Shown piece by piece: positions 8,193-15,117 of a stretch of 33,290 bases of DNA. This stretch comes from Bacteroidales bacterium. Lineage in GTDB: Bacteria > Bacteroidota > Bacteroidia > Bacteroidales > F082. Position 1 is the first letter of the stretch. Each line of letters begins with the position of its first letter. Under the pieces are notes generated by a model that ran no database searches, was not told the origin of the DNA, and worked only from the letters and a program-made list of their open reading frames with translations. Made by a program: the position numbers and the translations under genes. Location of the stretch: the NCBI GenBank assembly GCA_029933225.1, contig JAOZOO010000025.1:1-33290 (forward strand), in the 5' to 3' direction.

Positions 8193-8939
8193 TTAATCGG
8201 TATTTCCGCTCAGTTCGGGAATCAACATCCAAATTTCACTGGTTCTCCCTTTTACTGTGGCTTTGTATTCATCCATTAAGGTGGTCCAGGAACCTTCCCC
8301 GTTTATTTCTTCAAAATCCTTTTTAAATTGCGGGTCTTCATCAAAAGATGCCCATTTGTTAAAACCCCAAACGATAGCTACGTCTCTTTCGTTGTCAAGG
8401 TCGGATTCAGGATAATAAACCGAAAAAGTATGTTCATATTTTTTGGTCTCATATACATTTTTAACCATTTCCAGTATTTTCTCAAACCGGTAATCCTGCC
8501 ATGATTCTATACTGTAAAAGGTAATGTTCAGTTTGTTAAAATTTTCATCATCCAGATTATAAGAGAATTTATCTTTTCGCTTCCAGGCAGAAGATTCATC
8601 TATGGATTGGATAGTGGGCATAACATTAAACATCCAGTCATTCAGATGTTCTTCCTTCAGGCGATCGAATGAATCCATATCGGTGTAAGTAACAGGGCCC
8701 ATGGACCATACAAATGATCCGGCATTTGTTCCTGAATTCACCCACCATACGTTAGCGTAGCGAGGTCCGTCACCACTATGAAATTTCTTGTTGTGTTCAC
8801 TCATGGCTTTGTTGAACTCTTTGTACCTTTCTGTTTTTACGGTCAGGTAGGTGTTGTCAAACATCGTGTAGTCGGTTTGTGCAAAAGTAAATGCAACAAT
8901 GCCCAGCAGGGCAATAAATAATATTGTAAATCGCTTCAT
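8193..8939 (-). CDS. Secreted protein of unknown function
   Basis: The product has 248 residues from an ATG at 8939. Residues 1-20 form a signal peptide (ending ...VAFTFAQ), so it is periplasmic or exported; no lipobox cysteine and no type IX tail are present. I do not recognise a family. The mature part is rich in aromatic residues and looks like two similar halves. Each has a strand-like stretch followed by a helix of the form T-x-R-Y-K-E-F-N-K-A or YRFEKILEMV, reminiscent of dimeric alpha-beta barrel (NIPSNAP-like) folds. A key cue is VWWVNSGTNAGSFVWSMGP in the first half against VAIVWGFNKWASFDEDP in the second. The gene stands alone, convergent with the mutS2-thioredoxin pair. The fold suggestion is inference. 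Confidence 0.75.
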   Translation of the reverse strand: MKRFTILFIALLGIVAFTFAQTDYTMFDNTYLTVKTERYKEFNKAMSEHNKKFHSGDGPRYANVWWVNSGTNAGSFVWSMGPVTYTDMDSFDRLKEEHLNDWMFNVMPTIQSIDESSAWKRKDKFSYNLDDENFNKLNITFYSIESWQDYRFEKILEMVKNVYETKKYEHTFSVYYPESDLDNERDVAIVWGFNKWASFDEDPQFKKDFEEINGEGSWTTLMDEYKATVKGRTSEIWMLIPELSGNTD

Positions 8940-9135
8940 TAGGTAAAGTTTTAATTAGTAAGTTATTTAGCTGAATGAGGCTAAAATAATTACAATTAAT
9001 CACACTGGCATTTGTTTAACATGTATTTAACAATAATGAAGATTATTTAACATGTTTTTCGCAATGAGATGGGGAGTAAGGTTTCCTCATTAACTCAAAG
9101 TTGTAACAGTATAAAAAGAAAACAAATACCGGGAG

Positions 9136-9177
9136 GTTGATTTGCGAAAATGATTTACGAAAACGAACTACGAAATG
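9136..9177 (+). repeat. 42-base dispersed repeat, copy 2
   Basis: Same orientation as copy 1 at 8138-8179, with 38 of 42 positions identical. It ends exactly at the first base of the long hairpin that starts at 9177. Confidence 0.75.
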
Positions 9178-9246
9178 CTTTAAGCGGGACGCTTAAAGCG
9201 GGGCTGTATTTTTTTATCTTACCGTTTTAAGCATCCCGCTTAAAGC
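9177..9246. repeat. Long imperfect hairpin, 21-base arms
   Basis: Arms 9177-9197 and 9226-9246 pair at 20 of 21 positions; the left arm starts GCTTTAAGCGGGACGCTTAA and the loop is 28 bases. The arms also contain internal direct echoes of the GCTTTAAGC/GCTTAAAGC words. Neither side has a T-tract in the place needed for a terminator. It resembles a small non-autonomous element or a REP-like unit. Confidence 0.7.
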
Positions 9247-9521
9247 AAGGACCTTTGAACATGAAATACTAATCAAAAGATCAGCGGATTGACAAAAATG
9301 TCGTATATATGTCGCAAATAAACCGTTATCGCATTGAATATTATTTTGCCAATTGCCTTTGCTATTAAAACCGGAAAAGGGAAAATAAAGAACCTTTATC
9401 CGAACATTATAAAACTGATAAAATAACGGAAATTATTGAGAGTGTTACATTATCCCTTTATACCTCTATACCCATGAGCAAATGGCCAATCACTCCTTTA
9501 CTATTCACTAATCAATTATAC

Positions 9522-9611
9522 CATTTGTTGGCGGGGACTCCCGCACTCTGCCGATACCTCGGCATCGTTCGGAGCTAAACGATATATTTTGTTTTCCGTT
9601 TCAGTTATTGG
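9522..9611 (+). repeat. Dispersed repeat family, copy A
   Basis: CATTTGTTGGCGGGGACTC (9522-9540) is identical to the reverse complement of 32232-32250. GAGCTAAACGATAT...TCAGTTATTGG (9572-9611) matches the reverse complement of 32140-32179 at 32 of 40 positions. The middle parts differ in length. Confidence 0.7.
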
Positions 9612-9628
9612 CGCAACTTCACTAATCA

Positions 9629-9985
9629 CTAATTTCCTCCCCCCAACCTCTCCCTGTCCTTTTTTGGTAGTTTCTTCACCACCTCATCATACGATTGATC
9701 GATCCATTCCCTGATCAGCCGGTCGTCAATGGTGCCGTCAATCATCACCGTATTCCAGTAACGTTTGTTCATGTGCCAGCCGGGAAGTACAAACGGATAA
9801 TGTTCACGAAGTTCAACGGCTTTTTCCGGATCGCATTTCAAATTGATACTCAACGGCCCTTCCAGGTCTGTCAGGGCAAACATTTTTCCGCAAACTTTAA
9901 AAACCAGTGTGCTTTCGTCAAATGGAAAACTTTCGGTGGTTTCCGGTTTGGAAAGGCAGTAGATTCGTAACTCTTCTATATTCAT
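9629..9985 (-). CDS. MmcQ/YjbR family protein
   Basis: This 118-residue protein belongs to the MmcQ/YjbR family, small proteins with a CyaY-like fold, some of which bind DNA. Matching features are the N-terminal IEELRIYCLSKPETTESFPFD segment, the LVFKVCGKMFAL strand pair, SINLKCDPEKAVELRE, and the GWHMNKRYWNTVMIDG block near residues 69-84, followed by a C-terminal helix (LIREWIDQSYDEVVKKL). Length and order are normal for the family. The start ATG at 9985 lies 25 bases after a TATCTTTG promoter element. It is divergent from the carboxyltransferase gene and shows no operon partner. Its cellular role is not established. Confidence 0.88.
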   Translation of the reverse strand: MNIEELRIYCLSKPETTESFPFDESTLVFKVCGKMFALTDLEGPLSINLKCDPEKAVELREHYPFVLPGWHMNKRYWNTVMIDGTIDDRLIREWIDQSYDEVVKKLPKKDRERLGGGN

Positions 9986-10010
9986 TTTCAGCAGGTTCGC
10001 TAATCATTCC

Positions 10011-10018
10011 CAAAGATA
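10011..10018 (-). promoter_or_regulatory. Candidate -7 element for the MmcQ/YjbR gene
   Basis: On the minus strand this reads TATCTTTG, an exact TAnnTTTG match 25 bases before the ATG at 9985. No clear -33 partner is seen. Confidence 0.45.
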
Positions 10019-10053
10019 AGATTAATTTTCAAAAGCATTAAAAAGGAAAAATA

Positions 10054-10084
10054 TTTGCTTTTCATGGATTTTGATTTACCTTTG
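10054..10084 (+). promoter_or_regulatory. Bacteroidota-type promoter of the carboxyltransferase operon
   Basis: TTTG (10054-10057) and TACCTTTG (10077-10084) are separated by 19 bases, a textbook match for the -33/-7 pair of this phylum. Transcription would begin near 10090, at the foot of the leader hairpin. Confidence 0.7.
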
Positions 10085-10092
10085 TAGTAAAC

Positions 10093-10150
10093 GGAGATAA
10101 GTTTTCCCACTCCGGGAGGGGTTGTGGAAGATAACTTATCCCTTTTTTTT
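10093..10150 (+). promoter_or_regulatory. Leader hairpin with T-tract (possible attenuator) before the carboxyltransferase gene
   Basis: GATAAGTT (10096-10103) pairs with AACTTATC (10133-10140). Inside it TTCC (10104-10107) pairs with GGAA (10126-10129), and ACTCC (10109-10113) pairs with GGGGT (10118-10122) around a GGGA loop of GNRA type. GG (10093-10094) can pair with CC (10141-10142). Eight T follow at 10143-10150. It sits between a strong promoter and the start codon at 10171, so it cannot simply end an upstream gene, since the upstream gene is divergent. Confidence 0.7.
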
Positions 10151-10170
10151 GGAAACCAACTGATAAAAAT

Positions 10171-11718
10171 ATGGGCCTCAAAGAAAAGTCGTCTGACCTC
10201 CGTCAGCGTATGCGCAGCGCATTAAAAGGAGGCGGCGAAAAAGCCATTGAAAAACAAAAAGCAACCGGAAAATTAACAGCCCGTGAACGTATACTGTCTT
10301 TGCTCGATCCGGGTTCTTTCCATGAATATGATCTTTTCGTCGAGCATGCCGCCAAGGACTTTGATATGGATAAAAAGTACCTTCCGGGTGACGGCGTAAT
10401 CACCGGAACAGGAACAATTTATGATCATCCGATTTGTATTTATGCGCAGGATTTCACTGTGGCGGGCGGTTCGCTGGGGTGGATGCATGCCAAGAAGATC
10501 ACCAAAATCATGGACCATGCCCTGAAGCTGAAGGTGCCGTTGATCGGAATCAACGACTCTGGCGGTGCGCGAATCCAGGAAGGGGTCAACTCACTGGCGG
10601 GTTACGGCGAGATATTTTTCCGTAATACGCTGGCATCCGGCGTCATCCCGCAGATATCCGTTATCCTCGGCCCCTGTGCCGGCGGCGCGGTGTATTCACC
10701 TGCATTGACCGATTTTGTTTTCGTGGTGGATAAAATTTCAAAGATGTTCATCACAGGTCCGGAGGTCATCAAAACGGTGATCGGTGAGGAAATATCAATG
10801 GAAGAACTGGGTGGTGCGCGTGTACATTGCGAAACCACCGGCAACGCGCATTTTTTTGCCGATAGTGAACAGCAATGCTTTGAGCAGATCAAGGAACTGA
10901 TTACTTACATCCCATGGAATAATACGCGTAAAGCAAAACCTTTTCCGGCAAGAGATCCCAAGACCAAAACCTATAAACTTGACGATATCGTCCCGGATAC
11001 CCCCAAGGAACCTTACGATGTCAGGGACGTGATCAAAGCACTGGTTGACGATTCCGAATTCCTTGAAGTTCAGGAGTTGTTTGCTCAAAATATTGTGGTC
11101 GGTTTTTCGCGTCTCAACGGTGAAACGGTGGGTGTAGTTGCCAATCAGCCCATGGTGCTGGCAGGCGTTCTGGATGTGGATTCTTCCGATAAAGCTGCCC
11201 GTTTCATCCGCTTCTGCGATGCGTTCAATATTCCTTTGGTTACGCTGGTGGACCTGCCGGGTTATCTGCCCGGTGTTGATCAGGAATATGCCGGTGTGAT
11301 CAGACATGGGGCCAAAGTACTGTATGCCTATTCGGAAGCCACTGTCCCGAAGATCACCATCATCCTGAGAAAAGCTTACGGGGGAGGATACATTGCCATG
11401 TGTTCGCACCATTTGCGCGCTGACTTTGTTTTTGCCTGGCCCCTGGCTGAAATTGCCGTTATGGGTCCTGAAGGTGCAGCGAATATTGTATTCAGAAAAG
11501 AAATTGCCGCTGCCGAGAACCCGGACGAGGTTCGCCGGCAGAAAGTGGAAGAATACAAGGCAAAATTTGCAAATCCTTATGTGGCTGCTGCTTACGGCTA
11601 CATCGATGCCGTCATTGAACCCGAAGAGACAAGAAATATGCTTCTTCATGCTTTACAGATTTCACAGGAAAAGACGGTGAGGATGCCCGAAAAGAAACAT
11701 GGCGTTCCTCCGTTCTAA
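10171..11718 (+). CDS. Acyl-CoA carboxylase carboxyltransferase subunit (propionyl-CoA carboxylase beta / methylmalonyl-CoA decarboxylase alpha type)
   Basis: The product has 515 residues, the usual length. It is a biotin-dependent carboxyltransferase of the crotonase superfamily with two repeated domains. The N-terminal half has GKLTARERILSLLDPGSF, the GINDSGGARIQEG oxyanion segment near residue 127, and GPCAGGAVYSPALTDF. The C-terminal half has LVDLPGYLPGVDQEYAGVIRHGAK and the second oxyanion segment KAYGGGYIAMCS. The enzyme moves a carboxyl group between biotin and an acyl-CoA, most often propionyl-CoA/methylmalonyl-CoA. Sequence alone does not settle carboxylase against sodium-pumping decarboxylase. 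A biotin carrier gene follows after 13 bases. No biotin carboxylase or decarboxylase membrane subunit is in the window. Confidence 0.92.
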   Translation: MGLKEKSSDLRQRMRSALKGGGEKAIEKQKATGKLTARERILSLLDPGSFHEYDLFVEHAAKDFDMDKKYLPGDGVITGTGTIYDHPICIYAQDFTVAGGSLGWMHAKKITKIMDHALKLKVPLIGINDSGGARIQEGVNSLAGYGEIFFRNTLASGVIPQISVILGPCAGGAVYSPALTDFVFVVDKISKMFITGPEVIKTVIGEEISMEELGGARVHCETTGNAHFFADSEQQCFEQIKELITYIPWNNTRKAKPFPARDPKTKTYKLDDIVPDTPKEPYDVRDVIKALVDDSEFLEVQELFAQNIVVGFSRLNGETVGVVANQPMVLAGVLDVDSSDKAARFIRFCDAFNIPLVTLVDLPGYLPGVDQEYAGVIRHGAKVLYAYSEATVPKITIILRKAYGGGYIAMCSHHLRADFVFAWPLAEIAVMGPEGAANIVFRKEIAAAENPDEVRRQKVEEYKAKFANPYVAAAYGYIDAVIEPEETRNMLLHALQISQEKTVRMPEKKHGVPPF

Positions 11719-11731
11719 AAATTGATTTGAC

Positions 11732-12055
11732 ATGCCTGACGAAAATATAAAACCATTTGAGTTCCTGATGCTGGATGATGAGGTGTACAAAACACACCTG
11801 ACCAAAAAGTTCAGGAACAGAAAAAAATATGAGCCGATAAATCACGGGTTGATAAAAGCTTTTATCCCCGGGACAATCATCAAGGTTTTCACGAGGAAAG
11901 GCCGGAAAGTAAACGAGGGCGATAAACTGTTGATCCTCGAAGCCATGAAAATGCAAAATATTGTCAAATCACCTGTTTCCGGAAAAGTGAAAGCCGTCCA
12001 TGTGAAAAAAAATGAACGGGTACATAAAGATCAGTTAATGATCGTGATTGAGTAA
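11732..12055 (+). CDS. Biotin carboxyl carrier protein
   Basis: This 107-residue protein has a biotinyl/lipoyl attachment domain in residues 40-107. The canonical EAMKM is at 70-74, so K73 is the predicted biotinylated lysine, and the flanking proline/glycine turn FIPGTIIKVF and partner hairpin SPVSGKVKAVHV are intact. The first 38 residues are a charged leader (KPFEFLMLDDEVYKTHLTKKF) that probably contacts the partner subunit. It lies 13 bases after the carboxyltransferase gene and should be its carboxyl donor. It is convergent with engB, with only 13 bases between the stops and no clear terminator there. Confidence 0.92.
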   Translation: MPDENIKPFEFLMLDDEVYKTHLTKKFRNRKKYEPINHGLIKAFIPGTIIKVFTRKGRKVNEGDKLLILEAMKMQNIVKSPVSGKVKAVHVKKNERVHKDQLMIVIE

Positions 12056-12068
12056 TCCGGAAGCGGTA

Positions 12069-12677
12069 TCATTCGGGATTTCTGAAGATTTTATTTGTTG
12101 TCTCTATATAATCCAGGATTTCATCTTTACCAAGTCCTTTTTTGGCTGATGTTACGATGTAGTTAGGAAGTTGCTCCCAGTCTTTTTCCAGTCTTTTTTT
12201 GTATTTGTTCAGGTTGATGTCTTTCTCACGCAGGCTCAGTTTGTCCGATTTTGTAAAAAGTATGGTAAACGGTATTTGCGATACGGCAAGCCATTCCATA
12301 AACTCCAGATCGTTTTTCTGCGGTTCGTGCCGGAGATCGATCAGCAAAAAAAGCGTAAGCAGGTTTGTCCTTTTCAGGATATAATTTCTGATCATCTTTT
12401 CCCACTTTATTCTTTCCGATTTCGACCGTTTGGCGTATCCGTATCCCGGCAGGTCAACGAGGTACCACGATTTGTCGATAAGAAAATGATTGATGGTGAT
12501 GGTCTTGCCGGGGCTGCCCGACACTTTGGCCAGTTTACGCCTGCCTGTCAGCATGTTGATCAACGAAGATTTTCCCACATTCGACCGGCCAATGAAAGCA
12601 TACTCCGGCTTGTCGGGCGCAGGACACTGACTGATCTTTACCGAACTGGTAATGTACTCGGCATGATGGATGTTCAT
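12069..12677 (-). CDS. engB: Ribosome biogenesis GTPase EngB (YihA/YsxC)
   Basis: The product has 202 residues and is a single-domain TRAFAC GTPase. G1 is GRSNVGKSS at 30-38, G3 is DLPGYG at 75-80, G4 is TKSD at 142-145 and G5 is TSA at 176-178. The SPGKT switch segment at 55-59 and the YGYAKRSKSE loop are typical of EngB, which assists late assembly of the large ribosomal subunit. The ATG at 12677 starts 3 bases after the glsB-like stop, so the two are very likely on one transcript. Confidence 0.95.
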   Translation of the reverse strand: MNIHHAEYITSSVKISQCPAPDKPEYAFIGRSNVGKSSLINMLTGRRKLAKVSGSPGKTITINHFLIDKSWYLVDLPGYGYAKRSKSERIKWEKMIRNYILKRTNLLTLFLLIDLRHEPQKNDLEFMEWLAVSQIPFTILFTKSDKLSLREKDINLNKYKKRLEKDWEQLPNYIVTSAKKGLGKDEILDYIETTNKIFRNPE

Positions 12678-12680
12678 TTT

Positions 12681-13652
12681 TTAGTCTCCGTCCTTTTCGT
12701 CCTGGCGTTTTCTTTTTTTGACCGATTCCTTGTCGTAGCTCAAAAAATGACGTTCCTTTTTGATATCGTAAATATCCTCAACGGTAACCAGGATGCCCGT
12801 TTCTTCAACATTTCCGAAATGGGTATTCAAAGCCGTGCCAAAAGTTTTCATGGTGGCCGAAAGGTTCATATAAGCATTGAACAGGGGTGGTATGTTTTCT
12901 CCCAGTTTTCGCACTTTGTTGACCAGTATTTTATAATCTTCTTTGTAATTGTATCCCGTAAAGATGCTGTTCAGGATTTTTTCGCTGGTCGTGAGTTCAA
13001 GCGGATCGATAGGCGAGATGAGGTTGTCGGGATCGGGGAAATATTTGTGCATGAAAAACAGGATCAGATCGCGTGCAAAACGGTCAAAATCAGGATACAT
13101 GGTTACTTTTCCGAACAAATACCTGGAATCTTCGTTTTCGACCAGCAAAGCGGCTATTCCGTCCCATAAATTGTCAAGGGCGTACATTCCGCGACGGAGA
13201 TCGTAATTCGGCTGGTATAACGGCTGCACAAAAGAGCGCCCCAGTTCGATGGTATAAGGCAGATATTCATCAATAAATTTCTTCGAATATTTAAACAAGG
13301 CGCCTGTTGGAGAATGTACTTTATCCCCGTTGGAAACTTCAATGTCTTTGCCGTGAATATACCGGTATCCGCCGATTATCTCTTCTTCATCAGGGTCCCA
13401 TAAAACCATTTGTTTAAAACAGTGGTCTCCGCTGTCATATTCATCCAGGTCGAGGGCTTTTCCCGTGCCGCCACCGGCATCGCGAAAAGTGATCTCACGT
13501 AAACGACCAATCTCACGCATGACATTGGGCGCATTGTGCTCGGTGATGACGTATATTTCGTTGTTTCCGTTATTTGTGTCCCGCAGAAAAGTATCTTCAT
13601 TCAGCTCCTTTTTCAGCAAAGATTTATCAACGGGATTGATGATTGTTTCCAT
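12681..13652 (-). CDS. glsB: OlsB-like GNAT N-acyltransferase (probable glycine/amino-acid lipid synthesis)
   Basis: The product has 323 residues from the ATG at 13652; an in-frame TTG two codons earlier is less likely. It is a GNAT-fold acyltransferase of the OlsB/haemolysin-like group (COG3176). Signature stretches are RLREITFRDAGGGTGKALDLDEYD near residues 49-72, LWDPDEEEIIGGYRYIHG, IELGRSFVQPLYQ and the long-helix segment RRGMYALDNLWDGIAAL. In Bacteroides the relative GlsB N-acylates glycine with a 3-hydroxy fatty acyl group, and GlsA then adds a second acyl chain. A PlsC-like gene lies upstream on the same strand, supporting that pathway. Substrate amino acid is inferred, not seen. A TATCTTTG promoter element lies 27 bases upstream. 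Confidence 0.8.
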   Translation of the reverse strand: METIINPVDKSLLKKELNEDTFLRDTNNGNNEIYVITEHNAPNVMREIGRLREITFRDAGGGTGKALDLDEYDSGDHCFKQMVLWDPDEEEIIGGYRYIHGKDIEVSNGDKVHSPTGALFKYSKKFIDEYLPYTIELGRSFVQPLYQPNYDLRRGMYALDNLWDGIAALLVENEDSRYLFGKVTMYPDFDRFARDLILFFMHKYFPDPDNLISPIDPLELTTSEKILNSIFTGYNYKEDYKILVNKVRKLGENIPPLFNAYMNLSATMKTFGTALNTHFGNVEETGILVTVEDIYDIKKERHFLSYDKESVKKRKRQDEKDGD

Positions 13653-13679
13653 TTCCAATGGTTTTATTAAACATTAATA

Positions 13680-13687
13680 CAAAGATA
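13680..13687 (-). promoter_or_regulatory. Candidate -7 element for the glsB-engB pair
   Basis: On the minus strand this reads TATCTTTG, an exact TAnnTTTG match 27 bases before the ATG at 13652. The -33 partner is not clear. Confidence 0.45.
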
Positions 13688-13756
13688 ATGATTTAGAGTT
13701 TCAATGTATCATTTCCGGCAAACAGGATTCTTTACCTCCATTTTTGCTTCCTTTTT

Positions 13757-14151
13757 GGAGGTGTCACCTCCATAATTACATAAAATTAGAAAGCCCAGAT
13801 GTATTCAGCAAAACGTTTGAATAACCGAAAAATTAAGCTGTTAATGCCAGGGTTTGTCCGGATAGTAATATATGCAGTTCCGAAGGAACTTAATACTATT
13901 CGTCACTAACCCAGGGACTCACGTCCCTGGTTATAGCATAGCATCCCGCTGGGATGCTTCAGATAAAAGACTAATCTCTTTCCGTACCAGCGACCTCAGT
14001 CGCCGCCACAAAGAAAAGTATTGATATAAGACGACTAAAGTCGCCTGTACAGGAAGTGCGGTAATTCCAACTGCCGTAGGCAGGAAATATTCTTGCCAGG
14101 TGTCGTGAGACCCTGGAAAAAAAAGGTAAGGAACACAAGTTCCATCGGAAC
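13757..14151. repeat. Array of about ten different short palindromes
   Basis: Perfect or near-perfect hairpins occur in sequence: GGAGGTG-T-CACCTCC (13757-13771), AGTTCC-GAA-GGAACT (13876-13890), CCAGGGAC-TCAC-GTCCCTGG (13911-13930), AGCATCCC-GCT-GGGATGCT (13940-13958), GCGAC-CTCA-GTCGC (13990-14003), CGACT-AA-AGTCG (14032-14043), CCTGTACAGG (14044-14053), CTGCC-GTA-GGCAG (14071-14083), CCAGG(T)GTC-GTGA-GACCCTGG (14096-14116) and GTTCC-ATC-GGAAC (14139-14151). Arms are mostly 5-8 bases with loops of 1-4, and the arms differ from unit to unit. No coding frame, T-tract terminator or constant spacing explains them. Confidence 0.85.
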
Positions 14152-14202
14152 GACATGTGAATTTGTGAAATATATATTTCTTGATTTAGCTCATTCCTTT
14201 AA

Positions 14203-15105
14203 TCAGGTTTTTTTATTTTCTATCCATTCCTGGAAAGTTACCGGATTTTCAGTATCCAGCGTGTAAATGTATTGCCGCATAAGTTCAGCCCATTCGTTGG
14301 TTGTATGTCTTTTGTCAAAAAACTGATAAGGCACCTTTTTGCCAAAGGTGATTTTGAGGGTCTGATTTTTTTGTCTCGCCATTTCATCGGGCAACAGCAT
14401 CATCTCGAAATTTGTCTTGATATGCAGCCGTTTGCGCCAGTTGGCAATGTTATAAAAGTGATTGGTATTTCTTCCGGTTATAAAAGTGGGAATGATATCC
14501 CGTTTGAACCGTTTGGCTTTGGTGATGAACGTAGGTTTCCATTCCAGGTCTTTGATCTCTCCGCCTTTTTTCCTGGAAACCAATCCGAAAGGAAAATAAC
14601 AGATGAGCTTGTCGGATGCAAAAGTATCGTTGATGATGCGTATGTTTTCGGTATTGCTCCCCAGCTTGTTGATGGGGATGAAAAGAGGTTCCAGGTTTTT
14701 GACGTTCATCAAAAGGTCATTCACCGGGAAGACAATATCCTTCCTTTTCCTGCTTACTGCCAGCATCAGGGCCATACCGTCGAGCCCGCCCAGCGGATGA
14801 TTGGAAGCCACGATACAACGTTCTTTTTCCGGGATATTATCCAGCCCCACCACCTCCAGGTTTGTATTCATATCTTTGAGGACGTCATCAATGAATTCGG
14901 TTCCCATCAGATGGCCGTGACGGACCAGCAACGTGTTCAGAAACTCCTGCCGGATAATGCGCTTAATGGCACCGGTGACAAAGCCGGGCAGCATCTTTTT
15001 CAGTGTGGGGCTTTTGTCTTCAATGACTTTGTCAATGTCAATCAGAACAACGCCGTTTTCCAGCGCTTTTTTCTTTTCTTCCTCGGTATATTGTTTGTCG
15101 GACAT
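14203..15105 (-). CDS. glsA: PlsC-like lysophospholipid/O-acyltransferase (probable GlsA)
   Basis: The product has 300 residues from the ATG at 15105. It belongs to the lysophospholipid acyltransferase superfamily. The catalytic block is ASNHPLGGLDGMAL with H103 and D109, one residue longer than the classic HX4D spacing. The downstream IPINKLGSNTENI and YFPFGLVSRKKGGEIKDLEW segments provide the expected acceptor and FPEGT-like motifs, and IIPTFITGR the last block. There is no clear membrane-spanning helix. With the OlsB-like gene next downstream on the same strand, the likely role is O-acylation of the monoacylated amino-acid lipid, the second step of glycine-lipid synthesis. General phosphatidic acid synthesis is the main alternative. 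The two genes are separated by the palindrome array, so cotranscription is uncertain. Confidence 0.8.
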   Translation of the reverse strand: MSDKQYTEEEKKKALENGVVLIDIDKVIEDKSPTLKKMLPGFVTGAIKRIIRQEFLNTLLVRHGHLMGTEFIDDVLKDMNTNLEVVGLDNIPEKERCIVASNHPLGGLDGMALMLAVSRKRKDIVFPVNDLLMNVKNLEPLFIPINKLGSNTENIRIINDTFASDKLICYFPFGLVSRKKGGEIKDLEWKPTFITKAKRFKRDIIPTFITGRNTNHFYNIANWRKRLHIKTNFEMMLLPDEMARQKNQTLKITFGKKVPYQFFDKRHTTNEWAELMRQYIYTLDTENPVTFQEWIENKKT

Positions 15106-15109
15106 ACAG

Positions 15110-15117
15110 CAAATATA
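15110..15117 (-). promoter_or_regulatory. Candidate -7 element for the glsA-like gene
   Basis: On the minus strand this reads TATATTTG, an exact TAnnTTTG match ending only 4 bases before the ATG at 15105. The mRNA would be leaderless or almost so. Confidence 0.5.

Larger units (their letters stand above)
8940..9628. other. 689-base gap with repeats and no gene
   Basis: No convincing coding frame is seen. The gap contains the second copy of the 42-base repeat (9136-9177), a long hairpin (9177-9246), copy A of a dispersed repeat (9522-9611) and a small palindrome GCCGA-TACC-TCGGC (9550-9563). The stretch 9250-9480 is AT-rich and featureless. Confidence 0.7.
13653..14202. other. 550-base gap filled by a palindrome array
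   Basis: No coding frame is credible here. From 13757 to 14151 the gap is packed with short hairpin-forming palindromes, described as a separate feature. A -7 promoter element for the glsB-like gene lies at 13680-13687. Confidence 0.75.

Noticed and set aside
12056-12068. Bidirectional terminator between the biotin carrier gene and engB
   Set aside because: The 13-base gap has no stem or T-tract; any terminator would have to lie inside a gene and none was seen.
12171-13169. 332-codon plus-strand frame opposite engB and the glsB-like gene
   Set aside because: It is antisense to two well-supported genes, has no family-like sequence and reflects codon bias of the opposite strand.
13757-14151. 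Palindrome array as a CRISPR
   Set aside because: The arms differ from unit to unit, there is no constant direct repeat or regular spacer length, and no cas gene is present.
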